From NCBI GenBank assembly GCA_023807065.1, contig JAJJLU010000032.1, positions 1 to 34,280 of the forward strand: a stretch of DNA of 34,280 nt. Reading direction: 5' to 3'. Both the position numbers and the translations under genes were made by a program. This document shows positions 1-10,776 of the stretch, piece by piece; position 1 is the stretch's first letter; each line of letters opens with the position of its first letter. This DNA is from Isotricha intestinalis. Its lineage: Eukaryota; Ciliophora; Litostomatea; Vestibuliferida; Isotrichidae. The notes below the pieces were generated by a model, which saw only the letters and a program-made list of their open reading frames with translations, ran no database searches and was not told the origin of the DNA.

Positions 1-21
1 CCCCAATCCCCAATCCCCAAT
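1..21. repeat. Left telomere, three CCCCAAT units
   Basis: Three exact head-to-tail CCCCAAT units form the extreme left end and then stop abruptly at TCAACATAAAATG. This is the C-rich strand of the same heptamer (GGGGATT on the complement) that closes the right end, so the orientation is right for a chromosome end. The tract is short, as expected of ciliate macronuclear ends or of a tract clipped during assembly. No degenerate subtelomeric repeat array follows it. Confidence 0.95.
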
Positions 22-226
22 TCAACATAAAATGAAAAATGAAAAATTTAAATAATAATAATAACATCTAATTTTAAAAAATTGAAAAATAATTTATGAT
101 AAATAATTATTATTATTTATATTAATAATATATTAATTTATATAAAGAATTTAATTATTAGAATTGAAAAGTGAATATTTATTGAAAATAAAAATTTTGA
201 AATTTTATCAAAAATATTTTAATTTC
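22..226. other. Left subtelomeric spacer
   Basis: About 200 bases of nearly pure A/T sequence lie between the telomere and the stop codon of the RING gene. It must hold that gene's 3' untranslated region and any polyadenylation signal. I see no reading frame, repeat or structural RNA in it. Beyond the TGA of the RING gene, the same frame stays open for only about 15 codons before a TAA. Confidence 0.6.
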
Positions 227-1342
227 TCATTTAGTTTTTTCTTCAAGCAATTCAAACCTACAAACAGGACAAGTATTTTTTGATTTTAACCATATTAAAC
301 AACAATTCCAATGAAACATATGTCCACAAGGTAAAATAACAGTTTCTTCATTTTTATTAATATCAATTAAACAAATACTACATTGAGGGAATTCAAATTT
401 TCCTTTATTATCTTTTTTACAATATTTAATAGACATTGGAAATTTTTTTAATTTATCTAAAACTTCTTTTTTAGTAGGATGATTTTTACTTCTTTCTGCT
501 TCTTCTCTATTTCTTCTAACTATTTCAATTAATTGAGTAAAGAAATTACCTAAATTACTTCTAAAATTCGATGAATAATTATCTCTGAAATTATCATTAA
601 AATTAGAACCAAAGTTTAAAAAGCTTTGATCAAAAATATCTTCACTAACATCTTGTCGAATTACTCTTATTATAACAGGATTATTATCTGTTGATTGAAT
701 AGATAATATTTGAGGTTGATTTGAAATTTGTGAACCCCCCATTAAATTAAATATTCCTCTAAATAAACTTCCTAAAATAATATTACGATTTTCATCATTT
801 ACACTGTTTTCTCTTAAACTATTATTATTTCTTCTATTATATACATCAGAGTTTGGATCATTCTCACTTTCTGAATAATGATTTGATGATTTAAATCTTT
901 GTCTTTGACGCTCTTTTTCTCTTTCTATTCTTTCCTTTAATTTTTTTTCTTCTTCTATTTCTTTTAATTTTTTTAATTCTTTTTCTTTTTCTAATTCTAT
1001 TTTTTTTTTCCTTAAATTATTTTTATTGATATCATTTTGACTAATCTTTATTCCTTTATAATTTATTGTTTTTATATCTGATGATAGTTTATTATCATTG
1101 GAATAATTACTAAAATTATTTTTATTTGTTTTTGTTGGAATATTTTTTTTTTTTTCTTCTATTCCTTTTTTATTTTTATTATCATTTTTTGATTTGTATT
1201 CTTTTTCTGATATTTCAGTTAGGAGTCCTCCACAGTTTGAACATTTTATATTTAATTTTATTGAATTTACTATTTGACTTTCAAATCCTTTACATTTTAC
1301 ACATTTAAATCTTTTTCTAACTGATTTACTATTTTTGTTCAT
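227..1342 (-). CDS. RING-H2 E3 ubiquitin ligase, RNF126/RNF115-like layout
   Basis: This 371-residue protein probably passes ubiquitin from an E2 enzyme to substrates. The C-terminus has a complete RING-H2 finger: C321, C324, C339, H341, H344, C347, C358 and C361, with C-x2-C-x14-C-x-H-x2-H-x2-C-x10-C-x2-C spacing. Near the N-terminus, C14-x2-C17 and C34-x2-C37 form a small zinc ribbon. A zinc ribbon at one end and a RING-H2 at the other is the layout of RNF126/RNF115 (BCA2) ligases, where the N-terminal finger binds ubiquitin or client proteins. The middle is Lys/Glu-rich, coiled-coil-like at about 110-150, then Asn/Ser-rich and presumably disordered. The ATG lies at 1340-1342. It is the only gene here ending in TGA. 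It is the leftmost gene and is divergent from the giant gene to its right. The E3 role is secure; the subfamily is an inference. Confidence 0.88.
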   Translation of the reverse strand: MNKNSKSVRKRFKCVKCKGFESQIVNSIKLNIKCSNCGGLLTEISEKEYKSKNDNKNKKGIEEKKKNIPTKTNKNNFSNYSNDNKLSSDIKTINYKGIKISQNDINKNNLRKKKIELEKEKELKKLKEIEEEKKLKERIEREKERQRQRFKSSNHYSESENDPNSDVYNRRNNNSLRENSVNDENRNIILGSLFRGIFNLMGGSQISNQPQILSIQSTDNNPVIIRVIRQDVSEDIFDQSFLNFGSNFNDNFRDNYSSNFRSNLGNFFTQLIEIVRRNREEAERSKNHPTKKEVLDKLKKFPMSIKYCKKDNKGKFEFPQCSICLIDINKNEETVILPCGHMFHWNCCLIWLKSKNTCPVCRFELLEEKTK

Positions 1343-1728
1343 TTTTTATTTTTATTTTTCAATTTTTTGAATTATAAAATTAACATTCAAAAAAAGTATA
1401 TAATTAATCTAATGTATGGAAAGTATTTTTCATTTAATATATTTCTATTTCATTTATTAATTTAAATTATTTTTTTTTTGTATATCAAATTCAAAACATT
1501 AAATTTAAAGTTTATTTTAAAATGTCAAAAAAATAATAAGTGTAGCAAAATAATAATTCCTTTTAATAATTCTCAATATTAAAAAACTACCATCTTTAAA
1601 GATAAAAAAAATAAAAACCAAAAATTGTTAAATTTTTATAATAAAAACTCTCTAAAACAAAAAAATAAATTATTTCTTCTTTCCATTCAAATAAATATTT
1701 AAATAAAAATTTAAAATTATATTAAATT
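1343..1728. promoter_or_regulatory. Divergent intergenic spacer (shared promoter region)
   Basis: This 386-base A/T-rich gap separates the starts of two divergently transcribed genes, so both promoters and 5' untranslated regions must lie here. It is rich in A and T runs. I could not pick out a defined element such as a TATA box from the background, and there is no coding signal. Confidence 0.5.
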
Positions 1729-4700
1729 ATGCAATTTGAGGGGAAAGGATTCAAAAGAGTAATCCAATCTTCCACCCCATATTCAAACACAGCCCAAGAA
1801 GATATTCGTACCTCAACCTATCAATCTCGTTCACCGGAGCCTCACCAAACAAATGAAAAACGTTCTCCCTATCATCAAATGGGAAGCATGGAATCCGGTT
1901 TTGGTGAAATGTTATATGTAGAACCAAATGAAATCAATTTTCGTCGAAGTGGAATGATGAGTCCTTTACCAACTGAAACTCATCATAGTAGAGCTAGATC
2001 ACCCACAATTAATTTAGGACAAAGTGTTCTTTCTGTTGTTAGAAATGATTTAGAAAAAGCGGATTATACTTATGCATATAAAAGAGCAATTCCTCCAATG
2101 AATTTGGAAAAAATGGAAAAAAATACAAAGAGGATTGTTCGTTCTCCAAAAACAATTAACATTGGTGAATCACCTCAGGAAGTAGAATATAATTTAAGAA
2201 CATTGAATGCTGGGAGAAGAAGTCCGACTAATTTAAGTAAAGCAACAACATTATCTAATTATATTCAACAACCATCTACAACAAATCAATATCAATCTTA
2301 TCAATCATATATTAATATGCCTAGTAATGAACCTGGAAATATATTTTTAGATCAACCTATGGTTCAAACTAATTATATGCAACCTGGAGAACAACCTTTA
2401 TATATGAATTCTCCAATCCCAATTAGAGGAAATTCTGATTATTTAAATTCAAATAGTAGAGAAATACAATATACTATGAATCCTAGAGATTTAAGAGAAC
2501 CAACAACTAATTTTAATGGATTTAATGGAAAGATGTCACCAACCAAAAATGTAGATGATGAAAGTGTTTCTGATAAAAATGATAATCCAACAGCACAATT
2601 AAAAGATTTAAAGAGACAAATGGAAAGAGAGGAAAATGTAGTAAGACCAGATCTTGATGGAATGGTTGAAGGAAACGGACAAAATGAAATAGAAAAAATT
2701 GAAGAATATAATACTAATAGGCCTAATCAAGAAATACAAGAAAATATGACTGAAGCTGAAATAAAAAAATTGGTTAAACAAATGACTAAAGGTTATGATC
2801 CTCAAAGAGGAGGAGAAGGAAGATTAATTAGTACTTCTCAAATGGTTATTCCAAGTTCAAATGAAGATTTATTTAGTGAAAGATATAAAGTTTTAAAAAA
2901 AATGAATAAATTATCTTCTATACTTCTTTCTAAAAATAGAGTTAATGAATATGATACTGGTTCCTTAGAAAGAAGTTTTGAAGAACAAAAAAAAACATTT
3001 AACACAAAAACTTTGAAAACAACAAATATAAAAAATCAAAGAATTAGAAATAGATCACCTCAAAATAAATTTTTATATTTATCTCTTGCAATGTTAGCTT
3101 CTAAAGGTCCTTCTGCTGAAGATAGAATAATTTTAAGAAAAATGAGATTTGATAAAGGAGGAGTTGTTGATTTAGCACAAGAAACTCTTCAAAAAAAAAA
3201 TCAATTTAAAATTAAAAAATTAACTAAAGGAAGAGGGAGATTTACTAATGCAATTAATCCCAAATATAGAGAAAAAGCTGCTCAAGTTGTTCAAGGTTGG
3301 TGGAGAGGTTTAAAACAAAGATATCAAAAAATATTACAACAAATAATTAAAATTCAAAGTGTTTGGAGAGGAAGATGGTTAAGAAAATATATTTATGATA
3401 TTATTTATTTGTCTTGTTTACATCAAAGATTTTGTGAAATTTTAGAAAGAAATCTTGTTAATCATGTTAGACCTTATGTTTGGCAAAAATTATTCGGAGA
3501 AAAAAAATGGGCAAAAGAAGCTTTGGCTAATTTATTAATTGAAAAAGATAGAAGATTTTCTATATTAAGAGCAAGAACTATTTTTGATAAATGGTATAAT
3601 ATAATAAATTTAATGAATAAAAAAATGAATAAGGGAAGAGGATTGGTTGAAATAAGGAAAAAAGATCATAGTAGAAAAACTATTTTAAAAAAATATTTAA
3701 ATGACTGGGCTTTAAGAGCAAATTTATTAAAATATATGAAACAATCACAAGATCAAGAAGGACAAAAGAAAAAATTTTTTGGAGCTTTAGATATTATAAA
3801 TGGGATGAATAAATTATCTAAAAGAAATGCTTTAAATTCAAGTAAAGAGCAACTTAAAGATTTTTTAATGGATATTATAAAAAAAAGAAAACTCAAAAAA
3901 GTTTTTAAAAAAACACTTAGATATAAAAACTATTTATTAAAATTAGCTCTTTTGAAATGGAAAGATACTTTAAGTAAATTTCAGATGAAAGACCTAAAAC
4001 ATGATATTTTTGGGAATATGTATGGAAGAGTCCATTCTCGTATGGATAAAATTAAAATGAAAAAATATTTAGAAAAATGGAAAAATATAGTTCCAAAAAA
4101 AAGTAAATTACCTGATTATTTGAAAGCTGCAGAATTATTAGAAAGATTTTGTCAAAGATCAACTTATCAAGATCCTTTAGATGCAATTAAAGAAACAATA
4201 AAATATGATAATAATAATAAAGGCATTCATAAAATTTATCAATTAAAACAAAGATATTTAAACAGGAAATTAAGAGATTATTTACAAAAATGGAAAAATC
4301 AAAGCATTAAAGCAAACGCTAAAGAAAAATATGATAAATTATATAAAGCATTATTATTAGGGCTTCATAATAAATTAAAGACTAGAATTTTACAAAAAAG
4401 ATTTAATCAATGGAGACAAAGACCTAAAATTGATATCAATGGAATCTATAATAAGAATAAATTATTAGTGAATATACTTGAAAATATTTCAAAACAATTA
4501 ATTAAACCAGATAAAGAATATTTCTTGAAAAATTTAAATAAAACCAAAGCCCCAAGAGCATATAAAAAAGTAGGTGGAAAAATATTATCTAAATACATAA
4601 ATAAAGATAAAAATCTTTTAAGACACTATTTCTTTAAATGGAGAGGAAAAACAAGAGATTTGGCAATTAAAGATTTAAAAGCTAAACTTTTAAAATTTTT

Positions 4701-7700
4701 ATATTTAACAAATCAAGAAAGAAATAAAAGAAATATATTATCTCAATTTTTATCTAGATGGAAATTATTTATATCAGAGGGACAATATTATGATAATATT
4801 GATAAACTAAGAAAAGTTAGAGAAGGATTTGAGAAAATACAAAAATTATACACAAATAGAGCATTTGAAATTATGATGAGACTTTATAGAAAAATGAATA
4901 AAGATTTTAGACCAAAATATTTATTATCTTTAGCAAAAAGATTAGTAAAACCAAGAATGACTTTAAGAGATTGCTTAAATAGATGGAGAAGAATAAATGA
5001 TATTGAAAAATCTAATAAAAATATACAAATATTAAAAGGAAGAATTCTTAAAGGAAATGCTGGAAGAATAAAAGAAAGAAATAAAAGAGATTTGTTGATT
5101 AAAGCTTTCTATAAATGGAGAGCTGAATGCAAAAAACCTGAAGAATATTATCCAAAAATTTTAAATGGATTAAATATTATTTCACATCTTTTCAAAAACA
5201 AATTATGTAAAAAACCTTTTGAAAATATTAAAAAGAGTAAGAATTATAAAAGAAGATTAATTCCTTTATTAAAAAAGAAAAGACATTCTCAAAAAAGATT
5301 TAATAAAGATATATTAAAAAATACATTAAATAAATGGAGAAATCAAGTTAAAAAAAGTGATATTAAAGATTTAAAATCTAATTTTGTTTTCAAAACAAAA
5401 AAAGGATATTTAAAAAACCAAAAAGATAAAATCTTAATGAAATACCTTACAAGATGGAAATTATATCGAAGAAAAGGATTAGATTTTAAATTTACTAAAG
5501 GTTTAAATTTAATTGATAATTATGCCAAAAAACCTTTTAGAAAATTAATTTTACAAGCATTTAAAAATAAAGTATATAAAATATCTAAAAATAAAGGACT
5601 TAAATCTGTTGTTAAAACAGGTAATTCTTTTAAAAGAAATATTCTTCGTAAAGCCTTAATTCAATGGTGGAAAAAATCTACTTTAACTGATCCAAATAAA
5701 GGAAAAAAAATAAAATATAGATTAAGAAGATTATTCAGAGAAAAAGAAAGAAAACCTCTTTTTAAATATTTTAATAAATGGAAGTCCCAATTAAAAAAAT
5801 CACAATTAAAACAAAAAGATCTTGAAAAAGCTAAAAAAATTGTTGGAAATACTTTAAGAAATAATGATAAATTAAATTTAAATTATGCTTTAAGTTTATG
5901 GAAAAAAAAAATTCAACAAATAAGGGAACAATATTTAAAATCTCTTTTAGTAAAACAAATAAAAAATTCACAAAATTTAAAAGAAAAAGCAACTATGCAA
6001 TCAAAATTACATCAGGCTTTATTAAGATGGAGAAGTAATATTGTTCCAGTAAATTATTATGATATAATGAAAAAAATTAAAAGAGGTTGTAGATTATTAA
6101 AAAAAGGACTTAAGAAAAGAGATGAAGGAAAAATATATAAAGGAATAAAAGAAAAGGCAAGATATAATAGAATGGTATTTTTATTAAAAAGAATGGTAAC
6201 AAAAACTAAACCAAGAGTTGAATTAAATGATAAAAGAAAAGCATTCAATATATGGTATAGTAAATTAGGAGATACTAATAGAATGAAAAATAAAATAAAA
6301 AAACTTTTAGATGATTATTTCTTAACTAAAAAAATTAATGATAGTATTTATGAAGAGCCAAAAAATATTATTGTTGAATCAATAAAAAATTATGATAATT
6401 TAAAAAAAGAAAAAGGACAAAATTTAGTTGATTTTGTTAGAGGAGCTCTTATTGGAAAGAGAACAATTAAAAGGATGAAAATTTCATTATTTTTAAATAA
6501 AAAATTAAGATTAAAACATAAAAATTTAGTTGAAAAAGCAAGAGAAATTTTAATTCGATATCATAGAAAAGCACAAAAAATAAAAAATAATAAAAATGCA
6601 CATGTAATTCAACATTTCCTCAAAGCTAGATTAAGAAGACCTGAAGAAAAAAGGCAAAGAATCGTAAAAGGTGCTAATTTAATTGATAAAATAACAAAGA
6701 AAAAAATTTGGAAAAATATATGGATAAAAGGAAAAAAAGAAAAAATGAAAAAAATACTTTTAAAACATATAAATCAACAAGATTTGATTAATAATAAACA
6801 ATTAAGAAACTCTTTAACAAAATGGAGAAATATAATTCCACTTTTAAACCAACATGATTCTGTTACAATGATTGCTAATAATTATAGAGCATCAAAAGCA
6901 AGACAAAAATTAAAAGATTTAAAAAAAAGATTATATTTATTAAAAAAGAATCTATATAGATATCAAGATGAAAGAGATAAAATTACAAAAATGTATTTAA
7001 ATAAATGGGTTAGAATAAATGCAATGTTAAGAAATCATGCAAATATGAGAATAATCCAAGAATATTTAAAAGAAAATTTAGAAATTTATAGAAGAAATCA
7101 AGCGCAGGATAAATTAAGAGTAGTATTTAGAAAAAAATTATTAAGAAATTTAGACTCCTTAATGAAAAAATCATCTCGAATAATCGGTGGAAAAGGAGAA
7201 GCATTATATAAAACTTTTGAAGACATATATTATAAAAGACCATATAATACTTTAATAAATGCTTTAAAATGGATAGGGAGAATAAAAGCAATTAAAAAAA
7301 TTCAACCAAAAATTAAAAATGCATTAAATAAATATTATCTCCCTAAAACAATGGAAAAATGGTATAATAATACTTATAAAGTAATGGTTAATAAAAGAGA
7401 ACTAATTCAAAAATGGTTAAAAATTAAACATAAAATGAAAAAAGAAAAAGATTCTCAGAGAAGACAATTTTTATTAGATAAAATTGTTAATAAATTAATA
7501 CATGATACTCAATTAAAAGTAAAAATACCATTCGATATTTGGAATAAGAAAGTATATTTATCTAAAGTAACAAAAGCAGCAATTAAAATACAAAATGCAG
7601 TAAGAAATTACTTCGGTAAAATAGAAGGAGATAAAATTGAATCAATGAGAAATCTAAAAGAACTATTTACTAATAATATAATAAGACAAATTTCAGATAT

Positions 7701-10700
7701 TGTTGTTGAATCAAGTAGATATTTAAATCCAATTAGAGAAGGAATAATTAATATTGGAAGTCAATTAGAAAAAAGATTTGCCACAAATGATTTGATTGAA
7801 TCAACAAATAATTTATTAAAAGTTAGATATTTACAAAGCTTAATGAGTAAAAGATCTTACACAGATGCAATTTCAGCTTTAAAAAGATATTTAAATAAAT
7901 GGAAACAATATAATTCTTTTTCTCAAAGATGTGCTAATAAAATTCAAAATAATTACAGAAGTTATAAAGCAAGACAAAAAAGATATAGATTAGAAACTAT
8001 TAATGATTTATTATATAAATATTTCAATAAGAAAGATAAAACAGAAACTAAAAGAAAAATTATGACTATTACTAAATGGAATACTAAAGCAAGATTAATT
8101 GGATGTAATATAAATGCTAATAAAATAAAAAAATTCTTAAAAACCAAATTAATGAAAAAATACAATAAGAGATTCAAGAATTTCTTTATTGAAAATTCCA
8201 AAAAATTGACTAACCATAAAATTAATGGTATTATTAAATTTAACTTATTAAAAATATATTTAAGGAAAAAAAATGGAAAATCTCTTATTAATAAATTAAA
8301 AAACAATAAAAGAGGTCAACAAATAAAAAATATTATTCTTAAAAGATTTTATAATTTAGACTCTCAATTGAAACAAATGTATTTAGCGAACTATTTAAAT
8401 CAATGGAAAAATCAAAAAAATAATATAAATGATTATAGATTTAAAATGTTTAGAACAATACAAAATTTTTGGAGAAAAATTTTAGCTGAAAAAGAATTAA
8501 AAAGGTTAAGAGGAATAAGAGATAAATTAAAAAGAAGTTTCATTAGGAAAGAAAATAATAATCAAAATAAAAAAAGATTAGCAATTAAAAAATGGATGAA
8601 TAATGCAAAAATAATAAAATATACTAATTCATCTCAAGTTATACAAGATTTTATGGCAGATATTAAAAGAAAAATCCAAAAGAAAAATGAAATGTTACGA
8701 CAATTAAAAATTCAAAAAGGATTAACTAAAATATTTAATCATCCATTTAATTCAAAATATGTTTTTGATAAAATTTTATCTGAAAGAAATAGAAATATAT
8801 TTGAAAACTTTAATAATACTCTTATCAAAAAGAGAGAAGATTTATTAAAAGAAATATTTAAAATCATTAAAGAAAATGCAAAAAATAATTTATTGAACAA
8901 AATATTTAATATACCAAATAATTTAAGAAATAGAATTTTAAAAAAATTTACTAACAAATGGAAAAATAATGCAGATAAAATATCAAAAAAACAAGCTGCA
9001 GAAAGAATCCAAAGAAATTTTAAAATCTATTTAAATAGAATAAACAAAAATAAAAGAGAAGATAGAATGAAAAATATTTTAACAAGATTAATTAATTACA
9101 GAAGTAATATTAAAAACATTTATTTCCAAAGATGGAAAAAAAATGTCGAAAAAATAAAATTTAAAAGAGCTTCTCAAAGAATTCATAGATATATTAATAA
9201 AAGGTATAAAATAGTCCAAGCAAGAAGTAATTGGAAAAAATTATCTCAACAATATTATCTTAATAATCGTAATTCAAATATTTCAAATTTAATAGATAAA
9301 TTAAAAAAAATAATTGCAATAAAAAAACTTGTTAAACCTATTATTAAAAGGTCTCAAAAAAATATATTGAGTTCATTGAAAAATATCTCTAGAAACAATA
9401 AAATAGGAAAAATAATGAAATTAATAGTAAGAAAATATCAAGATAAAGATGATAATTTAAGATTATTTTTCACATTAAATAAATGGTATGATGTAATATT
9501 AAAAATTAAAGAAAGGGAAAATATTTTTAATAAAGCCTTAAAATGTATTGACAAAAAAGATAAAATGAATGCTATTAATATATATTATAATGTTTGTTTA
9601 ATGAAAAAATTACTTCATGATATTCCAAGAGCTCGTTTAATAGATTTCTTTAATAAATTAAAAAAAAATGCAGAAATAAAAAAAAAATTTGAAAATTTAT
9701 CTTCAGCAATGACAAAGACTAAAACAAATATATTATTACAAAATAAAGAGCAATTAGTTAAAAAAATTTACAAATTATATGCATTTAATAAACTAGATAA
9801 TATGTTCCAAAAATTAAATAAAGCTTTAACAAAAGATATAAAAAAACAATTTTTCAATGATTTAATAAATAAATTAAATAAAAATTTAGCAGAAAAATCT
9901 GAATATACAACAAAAGGACAACAATCATCATCACATCAATCACCATCAATCAGACTTTTATTTAAAGGAAAATCAACTAAAAAGAATAATAATATAAATC
10001 AAGATAAATTATCTCCTATAAAAAGAGTGATTCCATTCTTTGTAACATATTTAGAAAAGAAAATAAAACAAAATAAATCAATAACATTTAATAAATTAAG
10101 AAAACATTATTTATTCACTCGTTTCTGTAAATTATATAAAACACACTCAAATAAACAAATGATTCATCCAAAACAAAATTTACTTAATAAAATAAAAGAA
10201 AAATCAGAATATAATTCTTCTCAAGGAATAATATTATTAAAATTACATTCTTTATTACAAAAATATTATATTCATCATATTTCAACTTCTTTATTAGAAG
10301 CAAACAGAATATATAAAATATTATATGTAATGAGAATGATAAGAATGCATAAAAAAATTTCTAAATTAAGATTTTTAAGAGAAATTATCAGAAAATGGAG
10401 ATTTTCTTCATTCGTTAAAAAAATGGCAAGAAAAAAAATGGAATTAATGTATAAGAATTTACATGCATCTTATTTACAAATGGCAAATGAAGTTTTTGGT
10501 GATGAAGATGATGTTAATCCTTCAATTATAAAAGAATTTGAAAGATTTGGAAATAATTTAGGTATGTTTAATAATGAAGAACCTGGAGATTTAGATAATA
10601 AAGGTTATTATCAAAAAGTTTCTAAAAAATATATTTTTGGAACTTCTGTTGTTCAAGATAATGGAGAAAGTAAAGATGATAGTATACAAAAAGAAAATGG

Positions 10701-10776
10701 GCAAGTTTCTCCTTATAAAAATGAAGAAAGTTTAAATGGAAGTATTGATTGGCTTGCTAAATATAAAACTCATTAA
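1729..10776 (+). CDS. Giant Sfi1-like centrin-binding repeat protein
   Basis: A 3,015-residue protein in one uninterrupted frame covering over a quarter of the molecule. Residues 1 to about 480 are Ser/Pro/Asn/Gln-rich and look disordered. Around 515-550 are two IQ-like motifs with Trp (VVQGWWRG, IQSVWRGRW). From about 616 to 2890 I count by eye about 29 copies of a hydrophobic-x3-Phe/Leu-x2-Trp motif followed by Lys/Arg, such as LNKWRN, LEKWKN and FFKWRG. This matches the Sfi1 centrin-binding repeat (LLx3F/Lx2W), though many copies are 40-100 residues apart rather than the roughly 33 of yeast Sfi1. The long helical, strongly basic body would be a scaffold for centrin or calmodulin at basal bodies or a contractile cortical network, as known for ciliate Sfi1-repeat proteins. 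The last ~130 residues are acidic. The ATG at 1729 follows an A/T leader. Family assignment is good; the exact location in the cell is inferred. Confidence 0.82.
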   Translation: MQFEGKGFKRVIQSSTPYSNTAQEDIRTSTYQSRSPEPHQTNEKRSPYHQMGSMESGFGEMLYVEPNEINFRRSGMMSPLPTETHHSRARSPTINLGQSVLSVVRNDLEKADYTYAYKRAIPPMNLEKMEKNTKRIVRSPKTINIGESPQEVEYNLRTLNAGRRSPTNLSKATTLSNYIQQPSTTNQYQSYQSYINMPSNEPGNIFLDQPMVQTNYMQPGEQPLYMNSPIPIRGNSDYLNSNSREIQYTMNPRDLREPTTNFNGFNGKMSPTKNVDDESVSDKNDNPTAQLKDLKRQMEREENVVRPDLDGMVEGNGQNEIEKIEEYNTNRPNQEIQENMTEAEIKKLVKQMTKGYDPQRGGEGRLISTSQMVIPSSNEDLFSERYKVLKKMNKLSSILLSKNRVNEYDTGSLERSFEEQKKTFNTKTLKTTNIKNQRIRNRSPQNKFLYLSLAMLASKGPSAEDRIILRKMRFDKGGVVDLAQETLQKKNQFKIKKLTKGRGRFTNAINPKYREKAAQVVQGWWRGLKQRYQKILQQIIKIQSVWRGRWLRKYIYDIIYLSCLHQRFCEILERNLVNHVRPYVWQKLFGEKKWAKEALANLLIEKDRRFSILRARTIFDKWYNIINLMNKKMNKGRGLVEIRKKDHSRKTILKKYLNDWALRANLLKYMKQSQDQEGQKKKFFGALDIINGMNKLSKRNALNSSKEQLKDFLMDIIKKRKLKKVFKKTLRYKNYLLKLALLKWKDTLSKFQMKDLKHDIFGNMYGRVHSRMDKIKMKKYLEKWKNIVPKKSKLPDYLKAAELLERFCQRSTYQDPLDAIKETIKYDNNNKGIHKIYQLKQRYLNRKLRDYLQKWKNQSIKANAKEKYDKLYKALLLGLHNKLKTRILQKRFNQWRQRPKIDINGIYNKNKLLVNILENISKQLIKPDKEYFLKNLNKTKAPRAYKKVGGKILSKYINKDKNLLRHYFFKWRGKTRDLAIKDLKAKLLKFLYLTNQERNKRNILSQFLSRWKLFISEGQYYDNIDKLRKVREGFEKIQKLYTNRAFEIMMRLYRKMNKDFRPKYLLSLAKRLVKPRMTLRDCLNRWRRINDIEKSNKNIQILKGRILKGNAGRIKERNKRDLLIKAFYKWRAECKKPEEYYPKILNGLNIISHLFKNKLCKKPFENIKKSKNYKRRLIPLLKKKRHSQKRFNKDILKNTLNKWRNQVKKSDIKDLKSNFVFKTKKGYLKNQKDKILMKYLTRWKLYRRKGLDFKFTKGLNLIDNYAKKPFRKLILQAFKNKVYKISKNKGLKSVVKTGNSFKRNILRKALIQWWKKSTLTDPNKGKKIKYRLRRLFREKERKPLFKYFNKWKSQLKKSQLKQKDLEKAKKIVGNTLRNNDKLNLNYALSLWKKKIQQIREQYLKSLLVKQIKNSQNLKEKATMQSKLHQALLRWRSNIVPVNYYDIMKKIKRGCRLLKKGLKKRDEGKIYKGIKEKARYNRMVFLLKRMVTKTKPRVELNDKRKAFNIWYSKLGDTNRMKNKIKKLLDDYFLTKKINDSIYEEPKNIIVESIKNYDNLKKEKGQNLVDFVRGALIGKRTIKRMKISLFLNKKLRLKHKNLVEKAREILIRYHRKAQKIKNNKNAHVIQHFLKARLRRPEEKRQRIVKGANLIDKITKKKIWKNIWIKGKKEKMKKILLKHINQQDLINNKQLRNSLTKWRNIIPLLNQHDSVTMIANNYRASKARQKLKDLKKRLYLLKKNLYRYQDERDKITKMYLNKWVRINAMLRNHANMRIIQEYLKENLEIYRRNQAQDKLRVVFRKKLLRNLDSLMKKSSRIIGGKGEALYKTFEDIYYKRPYNTLINALKWIGRIKAIKKIQPKIKNALNKYYLPKTMEKWYNNTYKVMVNKRELIQKWLKIKHKMKKEKDSQRRQFLLDKIVNKLIHDTQLKVKIPFDIWNKKVYLSKVTKAAIKIQNAVRNYFGKIEGDKIESMRNLKELFTNNIIRQISDIVVESSRYLNPIREGIINIGSQLEKRFATNDLIESTNNLLKVRYLQSLMSKRSYTDAISALKRYLNKWKQYNSFSQRCANKIQNNYRSYKARQKRYRLETINDLLYKYFNKKDKTETKRKIMTITKWNTKARLIGCNINANKIKKFLKTKLMKKYNKRFKNFFIENSKKLTNHKINGIIKFNLLKIYLRKKNGKSLINKLKNNKRGQQIKNIILKRFYNLDSQLKQMYLANYLNQWKNQKNNINDYRFKMFRTIQNFWRKILAEKELKRLRGIRDKLKRSFIRKENNNQNKKRLAIKKWMNNAKIIKYTNSSQVIQDFMADIKRKIQKKNEMLRQLKIQKGLTKIFNHPFNSKYVFDKILSERNRNIFENFNNTLIKKREDLLKEIFKIIKENAKNNLLNKIFNIPNNLRNRILKKFTNKWKNNADKISKKQAAERIQRNFKIYLNRINKNKREDRMKNILTRLINYRSNIKNIYFQRWKKNVEKIKFKRASQRIHRYINKRYKIVQARSNWKKLSQQYYLNNRNSNISNLIDKLKKIIAIKKLVKPIIKRSQKNILSSLKNISRNNKIGKIMKLIVRKYQDKDDNLRLFFTLNKWYDVILKIKERENIFNKALKCIDKKDKMNAINIYYNVCLMKKLLHDIPRARLIDFFNKLKKNAEIKKKFENLSSAMTKTKTNILLQNKEQLVKKIYKLYAFNKLDNMFQKLNKALTKDIKKQFFNDLINKLNKNLAEKSEYTTKGQQSSSHQSPSIRLLFKGKSTKKNNNINQDKLSPIKRVIPFFVTYLEKKIKQNKSITFNKLRKHYLFTRFCKLYKTHSNKQMIHPKQNLLNKIKEKSEYNSSQGIILLKLHSLLQKYYIHHISTSLLEANRIYKILYVMRMIRMHKKISKLRFLREIIRKWRFSSFVKKMARKKMELMYKNLHASYLQMANEVFGDEDDVNPSIIKEFERFGNNLGMFNNEEPGDLDNKGYYQKVSKKYIFGTSVVQDNGESKDDSIQKENGQVSPYKNEESLNGSIDWLAKYKTH

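Noticed and set aside
7962..8306. A minus-strand 114-codon frame inside the Sfi1-like gene.
   Set aside because: It is the antisense shadow of Lys/Asn-rich coding sequence, giving Phe/Leu/Ile-rich nonsense with no ATG-led independent signal.
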